Positions 54,241-64,000 of a stretch of 64,000 bases of DNA are shown here, one piece after another. The DNA is from Bathynomus jamesi (lineage: Eukaryota > Arthropoda > Malacostraca > Isopoda > Cirolanidae): contig JAJOZX010000481.1 of assembly GCA_023014485.1 (NCBI GenBank), positions 1,154,001-1,218,000 on the forward strand. Direction: 5' to 3'. The notes under the pieces are model-generated. The model ran no database searches. It worked only from the letters and a program-made list of their open reading frames with translations, and was not told the DNA's origin. Each line of letters starts with the position of its first letter. The first letter of the stretch is position 1. The translations under genes were made by a program, and so were the position numbers.

Positions 54241-55205
54241 TAATAAACCCAGAAAATCAAACACATGACAATATAATGTAATGCTTGGGTTATTTAACCT
54301 CACCTGAAAAAGAATAATAATTAATGCATAATATCATACATTAATAATAAACAAATACGTATGTATGGTCTCGCATAAATTAAGGGGGAAGGTGGCAAAA
54401 GCACTAGGGCCGAATGAAGAGAAACTTGAACATGAAATTTAGACTTGAAGGGTTGTTGGGAGGGTTATCCGAATCTGAATCTTCAAAGGCCGGGACAAAT
54501 GATGTAGGTAGAATTAACGTCTGCAAATGTTCGTGTGGATTGACCTGAGAATTCTCCAACCGCGTAACCTTGTGCGAGTTTCCGCTTTATTATAGGGTAG
54601 GTCCTTAATTACTTAACCGCGTAACCTCGAATTCACGCATAGCGGACCCGCGTATTGCGGGTTATAGCTGTATTAAAAAGTTTTTATATAAACGAATTTT
54701 TTTCAAAAGTATTATTGTTTTCAAGACCGAAATTTGTTTTCTATTATTCTTCGCAAATATCCCAGTGTTCAAACTGTTTATACGTCTATTCTCTTAAATA
54801 ATGACTGTTTAAATGTTCTTTAAATATTCTGCGATATTCCAGATTTATACTAAATCCCGGGACCCCGGGATTGCACGAATTTGATTCCCGGTGTACCGAG
54901 ATTGGGAAGAACCGGAAAATTGATGAACCTAAGTTTCTGGAGGTGTTTAGTTTTCAGAAAAGGAACCCAAAATGGGTGTCATTTCAGTGTAAAGTTATTA
55001 AAATGTTTAGTTTTGAATAACGATAAAACCTATACTATATGATTTAAAGAAACATACACCGCCCGTTAAAGGATTAATGAAAAAGAAAAAATTCTATTCA
55101 ACTTGCCTATTCTAATGAAACTGGTCAAAATTGAGGTTCTAATTTTACAGGCAAGCCCTTAAAGCAATACGCAAGTTCATTTCTCAATTGAATCAAATGG
55201 CGTAC
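54241..55205. other. GUK1 intron 1, 5' part, no gene seen
   Basis: A+T-rich. CCGCGTAACCT occurs twice (54560 and 54619) and CCCGGGACCCCGGG is a palindrome at 54857. No coding signal. Confidence 0.45.
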
Positions 55206-55280
55206 CTGAGGGTCCGCAAAGAACGATAGGTTTGGCAGGCATAGCGAGGAAAGCTGTCGTCAGAAGAGATCTCCCAACAC
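55206..55280 (-). CDS. GUK1: GUK1 exon 1 with start codon
   Basis: From the acceptor-like TTGTTTCAG the exon reads through 38 nt into ATG at 55242-55240 and MPAKPIVLCGPS, then leaves in phase 1 at CAG|GTACG. The codons before the ATG are open in the same frame, so an upstream exon could add an N-terminal extension (possibly a targeting leader), as in some animal isoforms. Confidence 0.85.
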
Positions 55281-55782
55281 CTGAAACAAGGATAGAACTC
55301 GCGTGTAATACAAATCTTCCTCAGTCGAAAACTGAAGTATTAAGAATGTAGCTATCAATTAAACGAGTCCTTCATCAATGAAGGAGTTAAGACAGAACGA
55401 ATGATTTTATAGATATATTTCTCACGGTACTTCCAAGTAATCGAGTTTTGCCTAAACATAATTTCAACTCAGCGGCTTCTTTGAATAATAATAAATCACT
55501 CATGCCCTATAAGCGTATGAAATGGTACGGTACAGATTAATGCAAGGCGTATGTATTTAGGTTTAAGAGCTGGAAATTACCTTTTAGTAGACATGTAAGT
55601 GCACAAAATAAGGTGTCCACTTCAAATCATGATGCAAAGGTCCCTTTGGTATGGAAGTTCCTTAGGGCCATAGGAAAGAATTTATCCAACGACAAGTTGT
55701 ATCTATGCGTAGACATGCTTAATTGTATACCTAATCAGCATAAATTATGCTAATGACCGTATTTCTAACTTTTGAACCAATT

Positions 55783-56883
55783 AACTTAGAAATGTGTGTG
55801 ATGACTCGTTTCAGCTAAATTCAGCATGAGAAATCTATTTCTGAGGTTATTATGGGGTTTGGAGGTCATTTGACCCCCAAAATCAAATATGGCCGCTGGC
55901 CGCCATGTTGAGATTGGGATTTTCCGCACTTTCCAAACTGACGGAGTGAGACACCCCAAAATAACCCGAAACCCCAAAATAACCTCAAAAATGTCTCTCA
56001 TGCTGAATTTAGCTGAAAACGAGTCATCACTAGGGCGGTCAAAAGTCAATAAAGTCAAATTGTTTCCTATGGGGCACTTTTCGCTGAAACGACTGAAAAT
56101 GCAATAAAAACACCTGTAGGGGGTATTTACCAAAGTTAATAGGTCAACCAAAAGTCAACTTTTACATGTTAGGTCAAAAAATAGCAATGAGGTAAATAAA
56201 GTCAATTTTTTGGAATAATTAAAATAACTAAAAATTGGCATCTTTTTGGTTAACTGGCAACTTCGCTGCTCGTATTTGTCTTATTCAGTTATGTCCGTTC
56301 CAAATGTGAAGACAATTGTGGAAAATTTTGAAGATGAAGGAATCATTGTTCAGAAGGCTAAAGAGTGTTGCTAATGAAAAACTGCCAAAGCAACTAATGT
56401 CAATCAAAATGAATAATAGTTTGATTGCTAGCTTAGTGACTAGGATGGAAGCATCTGATTGCACCATTACAGAGGCATATGAAACCATTTCTTCTATCAA
56501 CCTTGGCGAAGATATGTGTTCAGTCAAACAATACATTGAAACAAGACTCAAGACAAATGGTATTTGTGAAATAATTAACGTCAGTGGACCTGAAATCTCA
56601 CCAACAGTTTATGGTCAGCTTTTGCAATGTCAACCAACAACTGCCGCTGTAGAGAGATCTTTCTCCATGCTTAATAAATTAAGTAAGGATCGCAATTTTT
56701 TGCCAGAAAATGTCGGCAAATACTTCATAATTTACCACAATCGGTCAACTGATGTAGAAGAGCAAGAATAAGTAATTAAAGTATCGTTTTTATTATTGAA
56801 AGTAAAGGCAACTTTATAAGTCATTTTTTTCAATTCGTAAGGTCAACTTTTGACTGCCCTATCATCACACAAGTTTCTAAGTT
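55783..56883. repeat. Inverted-repeat (MITE-like) element, split by a hAT
   Basis: The left arm (55783-55860, CTTAGAAATGTGTGTGATGA onward) pairs with a right arm at 55965-56030 that continues at 56862-56883 beyond an inserted hAT. The arms share TGCTGAATTTAGCTGAAA and AACGAGTCATCAC. Confidence 0.7.
56031..56861 (+). mobile_element. hAT element remnant with C-terminal dimerisation domain
   Basis: Ends TAGGGCGGTCAAAAGT and (right, inwards) TAGGGCAGTCAAAAGT, flanked by TCATCAC (56024-56030 and 56862-56868; the eighth base differs). The frame 56316-56771 encodes the hAT C-terminal domain, QCQPTTAAVERSFSMLNKL and FLPENVGKYFIIYH. The catalytic region is absent, so the copy is internally deleted and non-autonomous. 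Confidence 0.8.
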
Positions 56884-58610
56884 CTGTGACCTTTAGAAAT
56901 TCAATTTCATGTTTCAGATTCACAATGATTAACCCGAAATGAGTGACTCAAAGCACGCCTGCCATCATGGACACTCGCGACTGGAGCTTATGCTTCAAAT
57001 GTCAGTCAGACAAAAGCTATGAACCGACTAAGAATCCTTCATCATCTGTGAAATTGAAACAAACCTAAAAGACTTTCAGCCTCTTATAAAGAAGTTACGG
57101 ACAATATCCAGGAGCTCAAGGAATTAGGGGAGTTGCCTGACTTTGTAGTCGTAGATGACATTGGTGGCGGTGCTCAGAATGTAGTGCAGCTGATGTCTAA
57201 TCAAGTAGTGTGGCACAAAAGTTGCAGGAATACTATCGACAATCAAAAAGTGCAGAGAGCGAGAAAAAAGGATCAAGGGCAAGAGTAAGTTAGCCCGGTG
57301 AAAACTCGCGGCATGAACAGTGGTGCCAGGTCCATCACACAGGCTTCACCCTCTACATCTTCGAGCGAACCAGTCGACACTCAATGTCTCTTCTGTAACG
57401 AAGTGGGCAACAAGAAAGAGCTGAGGAAGGCCTCCACTCTTGGTTTGGATAAGGAAGTCAACGATTGCGCTCGAGTGTTAGGTGACAAACGTCTGTTGGC
57501 TAAACTTTTGCCGGTGACATGGTCGCTATTAATGGCGTCTATCGTCGTGCGTGCCTGACTCGGCTTTACAGGAAAGCGGCGACGGTCGGATGTGACACGA
57601 CTGAGTCATGCGACTCAGGTGATCCGAGCACATCTTCTCAACGAGTTTTGACTTTATTGAAGATAATCGTGTTTCAGGGATGTCACTGGCAATGGCTGAC
57701 TTGACGGCCCTCTATGACAAGCGTCTCGCCGCTCTCGGTTTTCCCTACATCAAATGCAATACAACACGCCTTCGAGAGGATATTGAGCGCATGATTCCTG
57801 ACATCAAGGCGATACCAATGAATCGTTGCTGGTCTCTTGTTTTCGACGACGACCTAAGCAAAGCTGCAGTTGATATGGAAAACAATACATCAACTGAAGT
57901 CTCCATCCTCCACAAAGCAGCCAAGATCCTCCGGCGAGATTATCTCCACATGAAGCAGGCTTTCACAGGCTCCTTCTCAACCTCATGTGAAGCCGAATCC
58001 ATCCCGCCCAATGAGATCATTCTTGCACATGCTTCTTGATGGACCAGATATCGATGAGCCGGTTCCTGATTCTGAGAAGTCCAAGGTTGTAAAATCCATC
58101 GAGCAGATCATCTTCAACTCTGTTGGACGCAGATCCAAGAAACCTGGGAGTGTTCCTCGTCACATCAAGGAGAGGGAAACACCAGTATCGCTGTATCTGT
58201 CTATGAAACTACATCTTCAAACTGGCCGTGAATCTCTAACCGATGCTATGCATCAACGAGGACTGTGTGTCTCGTACGACCGTTTGAGTGTTGAGCACAG
58301 ACATCGCGAATTCAGTCATCGGTCACTGGAAGCAGGTCGGTGTGGTCGAATCAGGCGAGTTTGTCTAAAACAATTCGTCTAAAATACAATTTGTCTAAAT
58401 CAATTTGTCTAAAATCAATTTGTCTAAAATACAATTTGTCTAAAATACAATTTGTCTAAACAAACAATTTAATATAATATGGCATACAAATTGTTGCCTG
58501 ATGTACAATGCTATTTACTACTTGCCACGCCCCATCTTAAAAGGTTACCTCTTGTGCGGAATAGTACATCGAAATCAGTTATCCCGGAACCCATAACCCG
58601 GTAGCCCATA

Positions 58611-59943
58611 ATGTGTGCTCAATTTATTGAATCAGAAAAAGGCCGTAAAAAGTTGGTTAACAATGGTCATACGTTTTATAAGAATGGTGAAAATGGTGAC
58701 AGTATTTATTGGAAGTGCGACAAATATCCCAAAACAAAGTGCCGTGCTCGTATAGTTACCGTTAACAATGAAGTTGTGAAATCTTCCACTGACCATAATC
58801 ACATATTAGACGCCGCCGAAGTTGCAGCTAAAGAAACTGTGGCAGAAATACGTGAGCTTGCTAAATCAACACAGGATGCACCCCCATTCAATAATATCTA
58901 GTGTACTTGAACATTGCAATGAAGCAGTTGCGCCAAAACTTCCAAAAATACAAAGCATGAAGAGAACAATACGATCTATTAGACAACAAAGCCTTGCTGG
59001 ACCGGCCCTACCATCAAGTTGCAGTGAAATTATTTTCCAGCCTGAATTTACCAAAACTTTTAAAGGTGATCAATTTCTGCTTTATGACTCGGGACCAGTT
59101 CAAAAGCGTATAGTAATATTTGCTACTGAACGTAATTTACAATGTTTAAAGCAAAGCTGTCATTGGTATGCTGACGGTACATTTAAAACTGTCCCTTTGT
59201 TATTTCACCAACTATATACCCTGCATGGATTAAAAGATAAAACTTCGCTGCCGCTCGTGTTTGCGTTACTACCTGACAAATCAGAAGAAACATATAACGC
59301 TTTTAAAGCAGATAAAGAATTTTGCCCCCTTATGTGCGCCATTGTCAATAACGATCGATTTTGAGAAAGCAATGATGAAAGCATGCATGCAAGAATTTCC
59401 AAATGCGGAGCAGAACGGGTGCTTTTTCCATTTCAGCCAATGTATCTTTCGTGCCATTCAAAGTAGTGGCTTAAAACGGAAATATGAAACATATCCAGAT
59501 TTCGCTTTAAGCATGCGTATGCTACCGGCATTAGCATTTGTTCCAGTAGGCACAGTAATAGATGCATTTGAGTTATTATGTGATAATAAATCTTCCATCA
59601 TGAAGCACAAAAGGCCCTTGATTATTTCGAAGACACCTGGATTGGACGGCCGAACAGAAGGAATGCTCGGCGTCCACCGCTCTTTCCACACAAGGTGTGG
59701 AATTTACCTCAGAGTCCTTAATGATTTGCCCAAAACAAAACTCCGTCGAAGGTTGGCATCGAGGGTTTGAAACTCAAGTGGCTGCTCACCACCCCAATAT
59801 ATGGAAATTCATCACTTGTTTGAAGAAAGAGCAAAGTTTCAACGAGGCTCAAATTGAGCAGTATGTTGCTGGGATAGAACCAGAACCCCCAAGGAAACGC
59901 TACCGCGATGCTGCACAACGTATAAAGACTTGTTCAAAATTTT
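58611..59943 (+). pseudogene. MULE transposase with FLYWCH zinc finger, three frameshifts
   Basis: The N-terminal FLYWCH-type finger has NGHTFYKNGENGDSIYWKC, CRARIV and DHNH (58650-58805). The catalytic domain starts with CHWYADGTFKTVPLLFHQLY (first Asp, about 59158), then TIDFEKAMMKACMQEF (second Asp, about 59350), GCFFHFSQCIF, and NSVEGWHRGFETQ (Glu, about 59733). The frame changes near 58850, 59320 and 59720. All three acidic residues are still encoded. Confidence 0.85.
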
Positions 59944-60140
59944 GATCCCGATAATATTATTGACTATATTCGTGGTATTGCCCACAACCTTTCTTTTTAA
60001 CATTTTAATGAACTCTTTTTATTAAATAATTTTTTTAATACTGTATATTATGAAATAAAATCAACCCATTTCAATCTTTCATCCTCACTCCAAATTTATC
60101 ACGCAGACAAATGCATTTCTAGTTATCTTCAGTTATTAGT

Positions 60141-60620
60141 CAAATTGTATTTTAGACAAATTGATTTTAGACAAATTGATTTTAGACAAATTGATTTTAG
60201 ACAAATTGATTTTAGACAAATTGATTTTAGACAAATTGATTTTAGACAAATTGATTTTAGACAAATTGATTTTAGACAAATTGATTTTAGACAAATTGAT
60301 TTTAGACAAATTGATTTTAGACAAATTGATTTTAGACAAATTGATTTTAGACAAATTGATTTTAGACAAATTGATTTTAGACAAATTGATTTTAGACAAA
60401 CTATTTTAGACAAACTATTTTAGACAAACTATTTTAGACAAACTATTTTAGACAAACTATTTTAGACAAACTATTTTAGACAAACTATTTTAGACAAACT
60501 ATTTTAGACAAACTATTTTAGACAAACTATTTTAGACAAACTATTTTAGACAAATTGGATTTTAGACAAATTGGATTTTAGACAAATTGGATTTTAGACA
60601 AATTGGATTTTAGACAAATT
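60141..60620 (+). repeat. Three-block minisatellite forming the right end of the MULE
   Basis: Block 1 (about 60150-60400) repeats the 15-mer TTTTAGACAAATTGA about 17 times. Block 2 (about 60400-60552) repeats the 14-mer TTTTAGACAAACTA about 11 times. Block 3 (about 60552-60620) repeats the 16-mer TTTTAGACAAATTGGA about four times. Each block is internally uniform. Open frames across it on both strands are repeat artefacts. Confidence 0.97.
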
Positions 60621-63600
60621 CTCCTAGTGCCACCTCAGACTGTCAAGGGCGTGTTCACCACAGGCGATTTTGACATCAACCACAACCCTTCCTCTATGAC
60701 GGCAAAATCAGCCCTCCATGGAACATGCATCAGCATTCAGCAGCACTTCTCTTCAGACAGCCAACAAGTGAAGAATCTCGCCGACATCCTCAATCCAGCT
60801 GAGATGGGGAAGAAGGCTGTGAGGTCCTTGCCAGCTATCTACACGACCATAGATCTGGATGTCTCGCTGCCAAACGATGAGGTGCTGCACGTTCCTGCCC
60901 TGAAGACCAACAGTCATCCTCTTTCGGCTTCGCGCTCTCTCACCAACATCATTGAAGAAGGCTACGGGTGGTTGTTGTCAGAAGCCTTCTATCCAAACAG
61001 ACCCTCGAAGCCGGTGAATGGATCGCTTGGGCCGCGTACTATGCCAACATCACAGAGCATCCTGGTATTTCCCCAGCCAAGTCATACATGCTGCCTCTGT
61101 TCACAGTCTCCCAACAGCCCTACCATGGTTTGGCATGGGATAAAGTCATCCGCCAGGCGATCATCTACATCAATCCTGGTCAGACACCAGTCATAGTAGC
61201 CTATCAACCCCTCTTCACGCTGGCCAAGAAACTTCAGTGGAAGTACCCCCAGAGAGAGCATGACGAGGACTCCTATCTGGTGTTGTTGGGGCGATGCATA
61301 CTGAGATAATGCTGTGGAGTGTGTCTGGTGACTGGTTGGACGATAGTGGGTGGACTACAGCAATCACCAACAGCGGTTCTCGACAAACGGCAAAGCTCAG
61401 TCCTTCATTGGCGTCAATCACACCTGCAAAACTCTGTACATGCATCAGGTGTCGGTAGCTGCTCTCTACGTGCTTATGAAGAAGGCTTATGATAAGTATG
61501 TGAAGGCGACGAATGCTGATGATTATGATGGCGTCTCTGCTGATGCCGAGTCGAATAACATCATCGCTCCGCCCTTTGACGAATGGCTCAAGCAGATTAC
61601 TGGTTCAAGTCCATGGAGCTGGATTTCTCATTCTTCAGGCAAGACAGGTTCTTCATGTCATGTTTTTGTCTCCTCATTCGCTAACGTACTACCCTTAAGC
61701 AACGCATGCAAGGCTCATTCATGTTTTGTCTCATTCTCATTGTTAGCTGAAGACAATGATACATTCCTCCACAAAATCGAGTGTTTCATATGGGTCTATT
61801 CATGTGTTTTTCAGTTTGTCAAGTTGTGTCGAACAGCCGACTTCTCACTCTACATGGAGACTCTTGATTCTCTGATGCCGTGGGTCTTCGCGCTGGATCA
61901 TACCCACTATGCTTGGAACCTGCCCATCCATCTCCGTGACATGGCAACACTGGAAGAACGCCATCCCGCGCTGTATGTGGAGTTCCAGCGTGGTCACTTC
62001 ATGGGACAGAAGTCCAGGCGAGCATTCTCGAAGATCCCGTATGACCAGATGCACGAGCAACTCATCGATTGGCTCAAGAATGTGGCTGGTGTCATCGAGA
62101 ACCTGGATGACCCATTGACCCACACACAGTTCGCCGCGAGATGGCTCGCCTAGTCAGGGAATTTGAGGGCACGAAGGAGTTAGATGAACGGAGGCACCAT
62201 GAGCAGTACCCCAAGTTCCAAGCCGACTACAAGGTAACTTTCTAATAAATTGCAAAATGAGAGAGACCCTCATAATTTTCAGTGGTATGAATATGTATGA
62301 ATCGGCAATGCCTATTATGTTTCTTTTTTCCAGTCTGATGTGCTGGTGAATGCCTTTGAGGAGCTGGCAAACCCCTTCATGGAGGACAGTGGCGAGCTGC
62401 TCGACCTGAACGAGTCAATCATCATGCTTCTAGAAATGGTAGACAATGTGAGGAAGGTGAAGGACATCGGATTGCAGATATACAAAGCGTTTGTCGACAA
62501 GCGAGTCAGCTTCCAGGTGTTTCACTGCTCCGATACCCGACACCAAGCTGAAGTTGTTGAAGGGTTCGCTCTCAACCACGCCGGAAATCGGGGGTGGCTG
62601 TCGTTAAGGACCAATACGCCAAGGTGACCCAGATTTTGCTTGCAGCGCATTCTGGTCGCAACATCAACGAGTCGGTGTTCTTCAATGAGACCTCTGCCCA
62701 TCCTCCCTCTCTTAACTCGGAAGGGACACATGCACCATGGAACCAAGAGTGAGATCCTGGACTGCATTGTCCCAGCGGATCTCGACAATCGCAGACCGGT
62801 GACGACCGCAGCTGTGCTCGTTCAAATGCTTCGTCCTGGAAGTGCCGTGACCATCGGAGAGTATTTAACAGACGTGTTTCTGCCATACATCCTCTCCTGG
62901 TTTGAAAGAAACAACCGAGTTGACATTGTCTGGGATGTCTACTCCAAGACGAGCCTGAAGTCAGGAACTCGGGAGCAAAGAGGCAGCGGAGCGCGGAGGC
63001 GGGTTACTCTCTCGACCAAAGTTCCTGGCAATTGGGCTGCCTTCCTACGTGTAGACCTGAACAAGCAATTGTTGTTCGTGGAGCTGGCCAACAGCTTGAA
63101 GCTCATGACGCTTCCACAGGTTAGCTGCGAGATTGTTGCGAGCTACTGACATAGAAATTAATATTTCTTAAAATATTCCTGTCTCTAGTATATGCTGAGG
63201 AAGTCAATTACATCGACTTCCTCAGCATATCCTCAATTACATTAACTTCATTTCAGGGCAAGCAGCTCTTCACCACCATTCTCAGTGATTGTGCGAGTTT
63301 ACCGGCTGACGCTGATGTTGGTGCAGTTGCCCCCTGCACACACACTGATGTTTCTGCATGTGGCTGCAGCGACCTACGCCGGTCATCGTCGAGTGATCAC
63401 CAGCACCAGCGACAGCGTTGTTGTAGTGCTGGGTCTCCACTTTTGTGGCCCCCGGACAGAGGATTGATGGACTCTGGATTGCCTTCGGATCGCGGCGTCA
63501 TTTCAAGTACAGTCATTTTATCGAGGTGTCTTTACGCCAGGTGTCTGCAGTGTACCAATAGCTTTTAGATCATGAGCCCATTGTCTAACTCATCTCTACA

Positions 63601-64000
63601 TTCCTTGCCAGGTTACATTCCAGCGCATGTCATCGCCCGCGGACTTGGACCATCCAAGGCAATGGCACTGCCGGCATTTCATGCGTTAACGGGATGCGAC
63701 ACGACCTCGGCATTCTATGGCAAAGGCAAGAAGACGGCCTGGTCAGTGTGGCAGTCCCTCCCTGAACTCGCCTTACCTCTCGAGCTGCTCTCCTGCCCTA
63801 CCACCACCCTGGAGATGATCAAGACTGGCACACCCGCGTTCCAGATTCGTCAGGCAGCTCTATGGTGTCTCTGAGGAGGGCATCACAACCGTGGATGCTG
63901 CTAGACTCTCCCTCTTCCTCCACAAAGGACGCGACTTCAAGCACATGCCTCCAAGTAGCGACGCTGTGCATCAGCACCTCCTCAGAGTAGCCTATCAGGT

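Larger units (their letters stand above)
19639..55280 (-). other. GUK1: Guanylate kinase gene (four recognised coding exons, 35.6 kb)
   Basis: Guanylate kinase phosphorylates GMP (and dGMP) to GDP with ATP in the cytosol, feeding nucleotide pools and GTP recycling. Four minus-strand exons carry the whole enzyme in order, and the predicted product from MPAKPIVL is 195 residues, close to the roughly 197-residue animal enzyme. The P-loop GPSGAGKST is split across the exon 1/exon 2 junction. Exon 2 holds the GMP-binding segment [19 protein letters not shown], exon 3 the [11 protein letters not shown] core, and exon 4 the LID Arg-rich ERLRARGTETEESL and the C-terminal NDD. Junction phases are 1, 1 and 0 and all sites are GT-AG. 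Intron 1 is about 25.5 kb and contains an entire Polinton; intron 2 is 8.4 kb and intron 3 is 1.2 kb. A possible upstream exon is implied by an acceptor at 55281-55283. All exons are open, so the gene is probably functional. Confidence 0.9.
58360..60620 (+). mobile_element. MULE-type DNA transposon with satellite-like ends
   Basis: A transposase gene (58611-59943) lies between two arrays of the same short repeat in opposite orientation: about seven units of CAATTTGTCTAAAAT on the left (58360-58462), and about 32 units of ATTTTAGACAAATTG-type on the right (60141-60620). It interrupts the XPG-like gene between the codons for QVGVV and VPPQTVKG. A 9-bp target duplication was not found, so the true ends may lie a few bases outside the arrays. 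Confidence 0.75.
56967..64000 (+). pseudogene. Uncharacterised multicopy gene with XPG/FEN-like C-terminal domain, split by a MULE
   Basis: Starts MDTRDWSLCFKCQ at 56967 and runs past the window end. Blocks in order: Cys-rich N-terminus, NQVVWHKSCRNTIDNQKVQ (57203), CLFCNEVGNKKELRKAST, MADLTALYDKRLAALGF (57690), NRCWSLVFDDDLSKAAVDM, GSVPRHIKERETPVSLYLSM (58150); after the MULE, VPPQTVKGVFTTGDFD (60627), KAVRSLPAIYTTIDLDVSLP, DSLMPWVFALDHTHYAWNL (61870), RRRVTLSTKVPGNWAAFLRV (62997), and FHALTGCDTTSAFYGKGKK (63678). The last block, with GCD and a Gly-rich turn, resembles the helix-hairpin region of FEN/XPG nucleases. Introns with GT-AG ends are seen at about 62235-62332 and 63140-63256. Stops and frame changes (for example 57286) make this copy defective. 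I recall similar uncharacterised proteins in many invertebrates; role unknown. Confidence 0.6.

Noticed and set aside
60129..60423. Open frames of repeated FRQID, LDKLI, CLKSI and LSKIN peptides
   Set aside because: Frames in a 15-bp repeat without stops are open automatically on both strands; no gene.
60141..60620. Regular short repeats that could be taken for a CRISPR array
   Set aside because: Units are contiguous with no unique spacers; it is a minisatellite in a eukaryotic transposon.

Overview
This window is animal nuclear DNA, probably from an arthropod and possibly a crustacean. The guess rests on a GT-AG split housekeeping gene, several tRNA-derived SINE families, many dinucleotide repeats, and a transposon load (Polinton, mariner/Tc1, hAT, MULE, Penelope-like, non-LTR and Ty3/gypsy) typical of invertebrates. 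Nothing in the sequence fixes the species.

Only one ordinary host gene is recognisable: guanylate kinase (GUK1), on the minus strand. Four coding exons (55206-55242, 29559-29750, 21042-21193, 19639-19845) give a predicted 195-residue enzyme with consistent splice phases. The gene is stretched over about 36 kb because its introns are filled with nested transposons.

Layout. 1-12.1 kb: tRNA-like SINEs, then a Ty3/gypsy element (1613-12089) carrying a second, Mag-like gypsy element (4858-10570) and a hAT scrap; both gypsy elements have 5-bp target duplications. 12.1-19.6 kb: largely gene-free DNA with microsatellites and a 650-bp fold-back. 19.6-29.6 kb (GUK1 introns 3 and 2): LINE, Penelope-like and mariner pieces, a complete mariner (24224-25413) that splits an unassigned transposon ORF, and an 889-bp fold-back made of two mariner 3' halves. 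29.8-36.5 kb (intron 1): a CAC-ended element (30921-35676) carrying a Tc1-like element (31187-34936) that carries a MITE (34119-34330).

36547-54126 is a full-length 17.6-kb Polinton (Maverick/adintovirus-like) in intron 1. It has long terminal inverted repeats with 5'-AG ends and a 6-bp target duplication, TTTGTG, and sits inside the 3' end of a mariner-type transposase. A minus-strand cluster encodes packaging ATPase, a small hydrophobic-tail protein, a conserved unknown, integrase, penton-like protein, basic core protein, major capsid protein and adenain-like protease. Protein-primed DNA polymerase B lies divergently on the plus strand, followed by further unknown ORFs. Integrase, penton and polymerase carry frameshifts; the other five cluster genes are open.

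54.2-64 kb: a hAT remnant inside a palindromic repeat, then a long broken plus-strand gene (from 56967 past the window end) of an uncharacterised multicopy family whose C-terminal part looks like an XPG/FEN nuclease. It is interrupted by a FLYWCH-MULE transposon (58360-60620) whose ends are arrays of a 14-16-bp satellite.
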